Shown here: in pieces, positions 47,815 through 58,049 of the stretch | How positions within the stretch are numbered: position 1 is the stretch's first letter | Layout: the number at the start of each line of letters is the position of its first letter | Source: Chiua virens | Lineage: Eukaryota > Basidiomycota > Agaricomycetes > Boletales > Boletaceae | Length of the DNA stretch: 64,000 bases | Assembly: GCA_019787685.1 (NCBI GenBank) | Contig: JAHNUO010000010.1 | Location: forward strand, 1,488,001 to 1,552,000 | Reading direction: 5' to 3' | Translations under genes and position numbers: made by a program | The notes under the pieces: generated by a model | What the model was told of the DNA's origin: nothing | The model's input: only the letters and a program-made list of their open reading frames with translations | Databases searched by the model: none

Positions 47815-48903
47815 TTAGAGGATCGCAAAAGCAAGACTGCAGGCAGAACTTACTACACGGGATTTCCGCCCGAAAAACCACAACATGATACGCCTGGTAA
47901 ACGGAATTTTCATCTCCTTCATCTCCTCGAACGTCTTCTGCAATTGGGCGTTGATCTTTTCATACTCCTCCTGAAGGCTCTGAGCCAAAGCCGGGTCGTT
48001 CCGCGCATCCGCCTGGTCCGCAAGGTCCTTCAACATTTTCTTTTGTTCCGCAAGGAGTTTTTGTAACCGAGAGTATAAGACCTTGGCCGCCGCAGTCTCG
48101 TTTAGATTCTTTTGCTGTTCGACAAGTTCTTCTTGAAGGAGCAGCTCCTCTCTACCTTTCGTCGCATCCAGAAGAGGATCAATGATAACCTGTGCGGATT
48201 GGGGAAGATTGTTGAACTTGAAAGCGCTGGCACCTCCGTCTAACAGCTGTTTCCAGAACTCGCGCTTAAGTTCGGCCTCCCTCCTTTCCGCCATGTTCTT
48301 GTCCTTGACTATGTCCCACATGGTCGTGACCAAATGCACTCGAGGTAGAGGAATATCGCCGCATAGTTGACCGAACATCTGAAGGTTCTTATAAGCAGAA
48401 CCAGTCATACGATTATCGGTGATTCGGTGAAGGTAGATTATCCCGTTAAGCTTGAGAGTCCCGCCGGTTGCATATCTTTATTTATGAGTTAGCATTTCAG
48501 ATGATTTCCAGAGACGACTTACTTTTGTATTAGCCAGTCTGCAATTGTCTTTAAAATATCGGTATCCGGCCGATAAGTGTCATCGAACCCGGGGGTGTCG
48601 ACCAGCACAATGCGCCGCCCATCTCGCATCGTCATGTAAGGAGTGACATCCTGTGTGTCGGACTTCAGGTGACTTGCTTTGCGTTGCTCCGTATTCCCGG
48701 TAATGTTGTTTATGAACTAGTTATGTTGAACGCGGAATTCGATGTTGAAGTTACCAGTTCCACTCACGTTGGTCTTTCCGGATCCCGTTGGCCCCATGAG
48801 ACTATTTTGTAGAACCACTTAAGGCAAAGAAGAAGAACCTGGATGAGTTCACGCACACGATAATAAAGTCATTGGGATCTGCCTTGAAACGGTCCTTGAT
48901 CAT
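47815..48903 (-). CDS. AIG1-like GTPase A4, intact
   Basis: Exons 48857-48903, 48768-48801 (34 nt), 48523-48716 and 47815-48475; 311 residues, all phases consistent. The start MIKDRFKADPNDFIIVLMG leaves only 14 residues before the P-loop GPTGSGKTN, so the protein is a bare G domain plus tail. G3 is VDTPGFDDTYRPDTDI; the conserved IIYLHRITDNR precedes the G4-like TTMWDIVKD. Residues about 210-300 form a Glu/Gln/Lys-rich coiled coil, and the end (KIPFTRRIMLWFFGRKSR, then a hydrophobic SLAFAIL) is basic and amphipathic, suggesting membrane contact. It is the only subfamily A copy here without a frame break and the A member of the second A-B-D block. Partners and role unknown. Confidence 0.8.
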
Positions 48904-50503
48904 ACTGGCGTCTGCAAAACTATCAGCTTGAAGACTGAAGGTCGTCGGATGAAGAAAATGGAACGGGATAACCAAGCTTTCGGACGCCGTGTAACCTCAA
49001 GGCATAACTTTATGGCATCCACACAGATCTGCTCGCAAAGGATCCTTCACGGCACGTGGACCAACAGAATTCACATAGTAAACATACGTGTTGTGGTGCC
49101 GCGGCGTGTGTTCTCGCTGTCGCACGTGTCAGACCTTAATTGTTGGATGAAAATCCTGCTGGGCATGGGGTAAAAGCGACTGCTGGTATTTCGAGCCCAT
49201 CCTGACGTTAGTCAGTAATTTTGGCAATATCACAACTCCATCAGCAGGAAGGCATTCACTGAGAAGAATACAAGGAGTCGCCACCCACAGCCATAACATG
49301 GAGCGCAATCATCCGGCGCATGTGTGTTAATACTTGGGTTTTGTGTTGAAGGCAAATTGGAAAAAACGCGGCGGACAAAACTCGATATTACGTAATTAAG
49401 ACTGCTCAATATGTTATCTTATGTAGTTGTTGCTAGCAAGTCGGAAATCGAAAGATGTACTAGCACGCCGCCCTCAAGCTTCAACGTTTCAACTCGCAGC
49501 TATGCTTTGGGTCAAGGGACGTGGAAGAACGGATTTAATAGTTCACTTCGAGAGCATCTATTTCTATTGATGCCGTGGGTGATTGATGGAAGTGGGTATG
49601 GACACGAGTTATCCTACACGTCGGGTAATGAAATTTGAAACCTCAGACTTTTGCGTCAGTGCCAGCCTGAGAGCCTGAGGCTCTGGCTATGCTACCTCAC
49701 TGTCAGGGTACTACTTCCTCCGCTTCCACCAGGCGATATGGACCCGTTCTGACGACATATAATCTCGAAGTAGCATGCCAGTGAGGGTTTGACTCCACCT
49801 TCCTATACGAGTCGATATTATAGGGCGCTTACAACCAGTCTTAGATCACATCATGATACTTGGTAGTGGACTTGACCTTGGAATACGTCCATAGTGTATC
49901 CGCTGTGCACTATTCTACAAATGATCCCAATCGACACTATCATCATTGACATCTTTACGATGGGTGACCATGCTGGTCAAGAGACCATCACGCATCCGTT
50001 CGTCATGGTTTTCCTGCACACATATTTGGTTCTAAGTCAGCGATTCAGTAGAAGAGAGCACCGTATACACCCCTTGCGGGTGAGGCATGCTGATCGGATC
50101 GTCTTATTAGGTGTACTACTACACCACAATACTAGTTCACAGGATAAGGTGCTGATAACTTCTCTGGCATCACAGTTGTCTTTGTCTTTCGTGTCTTAAT
50201 AACAATAGCTCTGAGATTGTTTTTCTTTTTTTCTTCGGAACTATTGTGACCTAATACTCTGCCTCGACAAGCTCCCGTATCCTCCCACGTCGTCACTTTC
50301 TACCTTGATTCGCACTATGGTTTCCAACCAACTCTCCATTCCCCCATCGAAGGTCGTAATCGGTACCACAAACCCAGGCTCCGGGCCCACAGAAGGCAGA
50401 TCGAGAGATAATTTTTGTGCGAGCCTAGACTCTGCTTATCCCCCACCTCCAACATCCGATGCTGCATATTCTCTAAGCTTTCCTGGGCTGAGTTCTGCTG
50501 TGC
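48904..50503. other. Shared upstream region of divergent A4 and B2
   Basis: About 50,040-50,200 is similar to 37,570-37,700 in the first block. An open frame at 50,305-50,526 encodes a Pro/Ser-rich stretch like the B1 N-terminus but goes out of phase with B2, so it may be a 5' exon or a frameshifted N-terminus. Confidence 0.4.
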
Positions 50504-52308
50504 ATGGTGCTTGCGTCAAGGGATGAGCACAGACACATCGATGAAAGCGATGTAGTAATAGCGTGGGTGGTCTTCTAAATTATACCGTATTATTCGCTTA
50601 TCAGTCTCTCCATTAGGGTTATGGGCCCCACGGGGGCAGGAAAGAGTTCAGTGAGTGACTGAATCTGACACTCGACATCTAGTCTAATGATGCTAAAATA
50701 TTCATAGTTTGTGAACATTACGGCCGGAAGGGAGGAAGTTGTCGTGGGTTACGACTTAAGGTCCCAGACGAGAACGGTGCAGCCGGTCCGCTGTTCTCAC
50801 CCTGATCGCCGTAGGAATATTGTCTTGGTGGATACCCCCGGGTTCGACGATACCCACCTTTCTGACGTTCAAGTTTTGAAAATCATCGCTAATTGGTTGA
50901 AGGAGACGTGAGATAATCGCAGGCTTTTGAAACCGAGGTTGTCTTGACTCTGCACCAACAGGTACCAGAACAATATAAAGCTTTCTGGTCTCCTTTATCT
51001 CCACCGTATTTCGGATGTCAGGTTCTCAGGAACACCCCTGAGAAACTTGTCCGTATTCAAGGAACTGTGCGGTGAGAACAATCTAAAGAACGTTGTCCTA
51101 GTCACGACGATGTGGGACGAACTGGATGATGAACAGATTTGTTCAAAGAGAGAGCAGGATCTCCTCACGGACTTCTGGAAAGATATGATACGCCTTGGCT
51201 CTCAGAGTCGTCGTTTTCACGGTACGCGCGCGTCGGCTTGGGATATCATGGAATGCTTCGACTCGGAGAGACCTCGTGAGGAGTCACAACCTGCATCACT
51301 CCAGATTCAGAAGGAAATGGTCGATCATGGTCTTCAGGTTCATGAAACAACTGCGGCAAAAACATTGCTTGGTTTCCTCTTACGAGAGTTTAAAACGTTC
51401 TGGGGAAGGATACGCACCGGGACTCGACGGGTAACCTGGCGTAAGAAACCCTTCGACACCTTGCGTGGGCGTACCGTCCCTATCATGCCTCCCACATCTA
51501 TCCCCACACTTTCCGAATCCAGCTTGCTTTTGTCTTCGCCGACAGATAGTTCAAGCCTTTTCTCCCATCATTCCGGATTTGCACCCAGCCCGGCTGAAAG
51601 CACTTCCACCGGTTGCAGTGCTAATAGCTACCATACACTCGCTGCCACGATCACAGGTCTTAGGCTTGCACATCAGGTCGCAGACATGGCCGGCATCCCG
51701 ATCCTCCGAGGTGTAATTGGGACAGCACTTCACGTTGCGCAGCTGATCGAGGTCAGTAACATTCTGCTACCGACCGTCCTGCCGCGCTCTGACAAGATTA
51801 TAAGGCAATGGGCGGAACGCATCATGCAATAGGTCAAGTGATGGAGCATTCCGGATGGTTACTAAAGGAGATCGCACAATATGCAACGCAGCGCAAGTTG
51901 CCCAGGGATATGACAAAAACTTTGAAATCCTTCAAAAAGTACGTTATCATGATCACCATTGAGGGGAGAGGACACGTGTACTTAGCATCAGCTCAGGGAG
52001 CTTGAAAGTGTTCAGAAAGTTGTGATGGAGCTCTCGAACAGAGGCCCTATTGCTCGGTTTTTCTTGCATGATAGTGACGTTCAGGCTATCACGGCTTGCA
52101 CCTTGTCGATCAAAGCAGTCTATGCCAAGATTGAAGTGCGATAGCCCCCAGATCCTAGTGTCGTTTTTTTTCTGACGGTGTCAAATAGGTGAAATTCGCG
52201 ATGGACAACCGTCAAGCTATTGCGCGTCTCGAAGATCAGTTGAAGGGACTACACAAGGACGTAAGATTGGTATGCCGATCTCCCTCAATTCTTGTGACGT
52301 GTTTCTGA
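50504..52308 (+). CDS. AIG1-like GTPase B2 with C-terminal helical (HeLo/MLKL-like) domain
   Basis: Exons 50504-50562, 50617-50650 (34 nt), 50708-50907 (200 nt), 50962-51751, 51805-51942, 51986-52135 and 52189-52308 give one 496-residue frame. Residues 1-260: SDVVIAVMG, Walker A GPTGAGKSS, DTPGFDDTHLSD, LHRISD, TTMWDELDDE. Then a Ser/Thr/Pro-rich linker (about 285-340). Residues about 345-496 are four predicted amphipathic helices: LAATITGLRLAHQV with GVIGTALHVAQLIEAM, IGQVMEHSGWLLKEIAQYA, LRELESVQKVVMELSNRG and RFFLHDSDVQAIT. This pattern resembles the HeLo/MLKL-N-terminal bundle of Agaricomycete NLR-like and cell-death proteins. The exon 5 donor (GTTATC) is weak. The domain assignment is by pattern only; the GTPase call is firm. 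Confidence 0.65.
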
Positions 52309-52819
52309 TCTCGGCGGCAAGCGACAATGTCAATGTGGAATTATGGGCCTGCATGAAGAATCCCAGGATGACAGAGAGTACTCCGCAGTGGCAACCACTA
52401 GTCAGTGTTCGTGATTGGTCCGTCAACGGCGATTTGCTCCACGCATTTAATAGTTATAATCATTTGTGACTATGTCCGACTTCGGTCTCTGAGTCACAGC
52501 ACGAAAGGCGCGAAACCGTTATATACCCTGAGCTGGCAATTGTGATGCATCCAGTCGATGATACTGGTCCCAAATTTGCGCGTCCATATGTCCCGATTTT
52601 CGGGTCCTTTGTGTCAGAGTATCAGGTAGCTCAGGCTATGGTGCACAATTCGCAACGAGTTATCGATCACATAATGGTTGTCCCGCATTATTATACAAGA
52701 TAGCGACGAATATTAACAGACAATGATAATAGAGTATATAGTGGTTTCATTCCGAATCAGCCTACTTAAGGTGATACGCATTCCATGTCCTGACTGGCAG
52801 TAACAAATGCCGCTGATGC
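52309..52819. other. Gene-less spacer
   Basis: Between the convergent 3' ends of B2 and D2. No gene seen. Confidence 0.45.
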
Positions 52820-53660
52820 CTAGGTAGTGAAAAGTTGCTCTACAACTCTCCAAGCTATCTCGTCTGGATGATTATCATCGACGAATAGCTCAGGACAGAA
52901 GGTACGGTCCCATCTGATAACTTCCTTACCACCAGTGAGCGAGACCCCGAGAGCATCTAGTTGCGCTCGGAACGCTTCCCTGTGGTTTTTAATCTTATGA
53001 TCCGTCATCCTACTCTCATAGCTGAGAAGCATGCACAGTCGCCTTGGGAGGCAATTGAAGCCATTCGGGAAAGTAGAGGCGAAGGCATTCAGGTGGTCCT
53101 GAACGGAACCCTTCGCAGGGTTGGTTTCAACCCTATCCACGTAAACAACCCCAACGCGGGTGCACTTGGCTCTGAATAGATAGACTGATAGTTTGAGTAG
53201 GGTTTAGAAAGCGAATGAGAACTTACTTTGACTTTTTCAGCCAACGCTCGGTCTCTTTTGTCGCTGTGCGAGTTCCGTCTGCGTGAAAGGAGGGTGTGTC
53301 TACGAACACAATGTTGTTTTCCGTCGAGACCCTCAATGCGACCTTTGCTTCATCAGTGAGTGCACATCTGATTGCTGCTGGCTTAGTCGTGGAGGGCTGA
53401 AGGGTCTTGCTGGGAGTGATGAGAGCACTCTTGGTGACTTCTTGCATAAACTACGGGAGCGTTGGAGATGAGCTATAGTATGAACTGGGAGGTAGTACCC
53501 AACTCTTTCCACCTCCAGAAGGGCCTACGAGACTGGGTACAGGTGGAAAGTCAGGATAAAATGAATCAATACACGTCTCAGGAACATACAATACTACTAT
53601 GTCCTCGGCGTTCAGTTGGTACGTTAGACCAAGGAGGCTCTTGAGCCAGGCGAACATCAT
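52820..53660 (-). CDS. Degenerate GTPase D2, intact
   Basis: Exons 53590-53660, 53499-53532 (34 nt), 53227-53450 (224 nt) and 52820-53171; 226 residues with consistent phases. It starts MMFAWLKSLLGLTYQLNAEDIVV, with Walker A LVGPSGGGKSW: the GK[S/T] core is kept but Trp follows. G3 is VDTPSF (Gly to Ser). The usual TTMWD position reads LSYES, so no [N/T]KxD-type guanine-specificity motif is visible. VDRVETNPAKGSVQDHLNAFAS is the subfamily's counterpart of LHRITDNR (here written in two parts: VDRVETNPAK, GSVQDHLNAF). It may bind nucleotide without base specificity or act as a pseudo-GTPase partner of the other subfamilies; that is inference. D member of the second A-B-D block. Confidence 0.7.
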
Positions 53661-54477
53661 GTAGTCTTGATGATGCCGGTCGAGGTGGCGTATGCAGAAT
53701 TCTTGAAGGGGTCAAGGGCGGAGCCTGAGAGGATGTGCTTGCGTCCGGAGGAGCTGCCAGCTTGCCTACACCTTGAGGCCATCTGGCTGAGAATTGGCAC
53801 CATTTCACATCGCATAGAACAACGAGGTTCATGTTAAAACATTAGATCTGGGGTTGCGGTTTCCTCGTTCTGTGTCGAATTTGTCATGCCGGCTAACTCC
53901 CTCCACCTCCCAGATACCGTGACTTTGCCCTGTGCCTCGCTATCCCTCCACTCAGTTGCCTCTACTTGCGATAAATCCGGAGATAGAAACACGCTCCACT
54001 GCGGATTAGGGCCATTCTCATTTAATCTCATTCTGATCAGTTCCCTTATAGCTATATTAGCGTGACGAACAATAATAGCGTCGAATAGGCAAAGTCAAAG
54101 AACCATGCCGACGTTTCTGGTAAATTTATTATCCTTGCGAAATACCATTAACTCCTTCGAACAGAGTCGGGTATTCGGGAAGAACTCTCCGCAAAATGAC
54201 ACAAGCCGCCAGGGTAAAAGATCGGACGTCACTGCATGGGACCAGACAAACGACCAGACTAGCCAGCTGCACCGGACGCAGAGCAAATTAGGCGACGAGA
54301 AGAAGAGCAATCATCGCGTACCAGACCCTCTGACGGAAGTGCCTTCGGGGACAGGGAGCAATGTTACAATAGTGTACGTGATGGAAATCTCAACGACAGC
54401 GAAATCTCTAACTCAATCCCCTCGAAGTGATGTTGGTCCATCAGACTCCGAAAATGGTCTGGTAAGACAACCAACAC
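53661..54477 (+). pseudogene. Relic 5' end of a subfamily C GTPase
   Basis: From 54,105 an open frame encodes a short Gln/Thr-rich N-terminus (TNDQTSQLHRTQSKLGDEKK) like that of C1, then VTIV, a GTACGTGATGGA donor region almost the same as that of C1, and a decayed P-loop exon reading GPSDSENG in place of GPTGSGKS, followed by a GTAAGAC donor and intron-like DNA. The true C2 5' end follows at once. This looks like a partial tandem duplication of the C2 5' end, with the first P-loop lost. 53,661-54,104 shows no gene. Confidence 0.5.
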
Positions 54478-55694
54478 ATGGTCGAGTTTCATCACTCAAT
54501 CCTCACTATTCTCCTTGGTCAAAATACCATCGATTCCATGCAACAGAGTCCGTCGAAGTCCGAAAACAAGGATGGAGGTCAAAGTAGGAGACCCTCCTAT
54601 CAACTTTCGGACGCAGTACAAGGTGTTCAGACAGAAGAATATTCAGGATTGGTGAACGTAGAACATTTGAAAGAAAATGATATTGTGATAGCGTAGGTGG
54701 GATACAATCCTGAGAAATCAAATGTCTAACTTGATCTCTCATAGTGTCATGGGGCCAACAGGCTCTGGAAAGAGCACAGTGAGACGATCAACTAGTGGTC
54801 GTTTTCTTCATTCATACTCCCCCAGTTCATATGCTCTGCCAGTGGGCGTGAGACTGAGGGGGTGGGCGACGGGTTGAAGTCCTATACGACTGAGGTCCGT
54901 CCTATCAGATTTTACGACGAGGAGAGCGGACAAATGGTAGTCCTGGTGGACACGCCGGGATTCGACGATACGTATAAATCTGATCTCGACATTCTGAACA
55001 TGATTTCAGACTGGCTCAGCTCGAGGTAACGTGTGATGTTTACCCGCTTTCTGTATCTCACTTTCGTCCTCCATCCCATAGTTACAAGAAACACAAACTT
55101 TTATCTGGGATATTATATCTGCATCGGATAATGGACAACCGCATGGCCGGTACGCCTCTGAAGAACCTCCGGGTATTTCAAAAGCTCTGTGGGAAAGATG
55201 CTCTCGATAAGGTATACCTCACTACCACGATGTGGGATGAAGTCGACGAGCGCGTCGGAGAGAGAAGGCTGGAAGAGCTACGGTCAGACTACTGGAAGGC
55301 AATGATCAGTCAGGGTGCCCAAGTTGTTTGTTGCAGAGGCGTCGATGAGACTCCGAAGAGCCTCATTCGAGATATCCTCAAGAAGGAGGGCCGTCGGCGG
55401 GTACGACTCCAAGAAGAAATGGTAGAAATGCAGTTGGAAATCAAAGAGACAGAAGCCGGGCAAGAGTTATACTCTCAGCTGGAGGGAATGGTCCAGAAAC
55501 AAACAGAGATCTTACGAAAAATTGGCGAGGCGAAGAAAGGGGCCAAAGACGACAAGGTGGTGTCGGATCTTGAGAAAGAGTACGTTGACTTGCAAGCAAA
55601 GATAGACGAAAAGATCCAGGAGATGGAGAAACTGAAGTTACCGCGGATGAGACGTTTCTTCAAAACGCTTTCATCTTGGTTCGGGAACCGTTGA
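54478..55694 (+). CDS. AIG1-like GTPase C2, intact
   Basis: Exons 54478-54692, 54745-54778 (34 nt), 54826-55025 (200 nt) and 55082-55694; 353 residues, consistent phases. An alternative ATG at 54,538 (MQQSPSKSENKDGG) may be the real start, since the first 20 residues overlap the decayed upstream copy. Motifs: NDIVIAVMG, Walker A GPTGSGKST, DTPGFDDTYKSD, LHRIMDNRM, TTMWDEVDER, then a coiled coil of about 110 residues and the basic end LPRMRRFFKTLSSWFGNR. Exons 2 and 3 have exactly the lengths of C1. It lacks the long repeat-rich N-terminus of C1. Frame intact and G motifs complete. Confidence 0.75.
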
Positions 55695-56690
55695 TACATA
55701 CCGCTAAGTTATTTGGCAATCGATATGGTATTATTTAGGACATGATGCATGACAGTCGACCTAAGGCACGTGTTGTGCATGGTGTTGCATGTGTTCAGTA
55801 CACTGAACTCGACCGGTAGCGAGCCTCCAAGACTCGTAAATACAACACAACTAATTACTCAGACATACTAAATGCAAAACCCTCTTGTCATGCTGCTCGG
55901 GTTGCATGGACCTGTGCCTCGACCATTGCTCTGGCAGTGTCCCCATTGCGGTAGCCACCTTTCAATAACTGTAGAGCTTCAAAGACGTGGGGTGCAAGCC
56001 GGTTGCAGCGAGTGTCCGTAAGACCGCCAGACGAGAATGTACTACGAGGATTGACCACAGGCCTCGTTTTGATTCGGAGTTGTTTTAAACTTGTTTTGGT
56101 AGGCTTCGATACTAGTATTCGCTCGCCGGGAGTCGAAGATTTGAGGGTGAACGTCAATGCACAAATCATCCTTCCAACTTCACCGCATTCTATGACTCGG
56201 ACTTGGAACAATTGAAGAGGTTGAGCAACTCTGACCACACACTGACTGTTGTATCGGGAACTGTAAATGTTGGCAGATTTATTTGAAGTGGTGATTCAAG
56301 CTGCGATGTGGGATGCAATACATACACTACAATGTGTTTGTTTCGCAAAGAATTTCTTTCAACCAGACTTCGGGCTTAGTGAACAATACAAATGGCAGTG
56401 CCACGTAACCGCCGAACTTGCTCACTCGCGTTCGGCTTGCCGTGAACGTTTACTGGCGTCCGGTTCGAATCGAAGTTCAGGCCTTCAGGACCGGACCTGT
56501 GCATCACTACTGACACTAGTTGTGCATGCGACGCTCTGTTGGACTCGGAAGAAAAAAAAATGCGCCGGCGGGACGTAGCACACTGACTCAACATCATGAT
56601 ACCCATATCTCAACACTCTAAGTAGCAAGTACAGTTCGCAGTAAGAACGAAACAATGATTCCAGAGCTCGGGTATCGTCAGTCACTGACG
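55695..56690. other. Gene-less spacer
   Basis: Between the convergent 3' ends of C2 and D3. Overlapping open frames at 55.9-56.6 kb show no motif. Confidence 0.45.
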
Positions 56691-57569
56691 CTAAATTCTA
56701 AAGAGCTCTCCGACTGCTCTCCAAGCTATCTCGGGGTCTCCCTGGAAAAGTTCCGGCAATACTACTGTGGACATTGTGCAGGCAGGGCCACGAGAACGCT
56801 TCCACGCGTCCACCTGTTTGGAAAGCTTGGACCTACGTTCCGCGATCTTGACTTCGGAAACATTGCTCGAGCTTTTGTCATAGCTTAGGACAAAGAGAAG
56901 TCGCTGGAAACACCCGTTCCCGATCTTTGGGATACTGGAAAGTTCTTCGAGGTGATTTTTAATCGGTTCATACTCCGGGTCGGTTTCAACTCGATGCATG
57001 TAGATCACCCCAACATCATGCAGGGGTTCGAACCTGATGGACCATTAGCATCCCATCCAAGGAAAGCAAGCGGAAGGGTTACTTTGTCTGGGAGATCCAT
57101 ACTTCGACCTCCTTTCTTGCATCAAAGCGATTGCATTCAGTGAGGAATGAAGGTGTGTCGACGAATACGATGCTCGCTATCCCTCCTTTCAGTTCTACCT
57201 TAGCCTCATCCGTCAGTTCGCATCGAATGGCTTGAACATTTTCAGTGCAAGGATGTTGACTTCTGCTGGGTCTGATCAAGTCACAATTCGTTGCTTCTTT
57301 GATGAACTGCGATAGCGATAGGACGGAATCAGGTATACGAAAGAACTGCCGCGTACCCAACTTTTGCCAGATCCTGTAGGTCCCACCACACTGTTGGAAA
57401 AAGCATTGTCAGGAATCAATAAAGATAGGAAACATGGTGATTTTGATCTGACATACAATATCACAATATCGTCCTTAAATATATGTGATGCGCATGCAGC
57501 TGACTCTTCCTTGATCGTCTTGCTCCAAAATTCAGCCAGCAAGCTGGTCAAGTTGTGCATCCTGTTCAT
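56691..57569 (-). CDS. Degenerate GTPase D3 with canonical P-loop
   Basis: Exons 57457-57569, 57357-57390 (34 nt), 57083-57306 (224 nt) and 56691-57033; 237 residues, all in phase. The N-terminus is longer than in D1, D2 and D4 (37 codons before the splice; SLLAEFWSKTIKEES). Walker A is VVGPTGSGKSW, the standard sequence apart from the Trp typical of subfamily D. G3 reads VDTPSF; MHRVETDPEYEPIKNHLEEL follows (quoted here in full at 20 residues); the G4 place reads LSYDKSS. The C-terminus PEIAWRAVGELFRI matches the end of D2. It is the most divergent D member and may be closest to the ancestor that linked D to the canonical subfamilies. Confidence 0.7.
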
Positions 57570-58049
57570 CGTCCGAGAAAAATAATCTTCTTTAGTGACG
57601 GGTAAGTGGATCAGATTTAGTGCAGAAGTCTAACGACTCGCTCGAAGCGATGGAGGTAGATCTGAGAATTGGCCTTTCCGATTCCGAACATCTGAGCGGT
57701 CCGGTTCGATCATCGCAAATAAATTAATGCATTCAAGTTGGGCTGTCACAAGTCACATGCACACCGGGACACAGTCACGATGTGGCGGTACTGCCGATTC
57801 CGGCGATCACAATCGGGGCGGGGGTACAAATGGGGCAGAACGTCGGGAAACTAGTTAAGAGCCGACCTGCCTTAAGCTGTGACTAGTAGTTGAGTGAGAA
57901 ATCAGACTGTGAGACGGTGACGTCGTGCGAGCCATGCTAGTAAAGTTCATCATTGAGCAATACCGCTCAGACTACTTTGTGACTGACTTATGTACACGAG
58001 CAATGGAAAAGTACAGATGATCGAAAAAGTGGATGCAGATATTGAGAAG
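57570..58049. other. Gene-less spacer with a tiny GTPase-like trace
   Basis: On the minus strand near 57,640-57,690 a stretch reads SQIYLHRFER, reminiscent of the IIYLHRITDN segment; too short to call. No gene. Confidence 0.35.
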
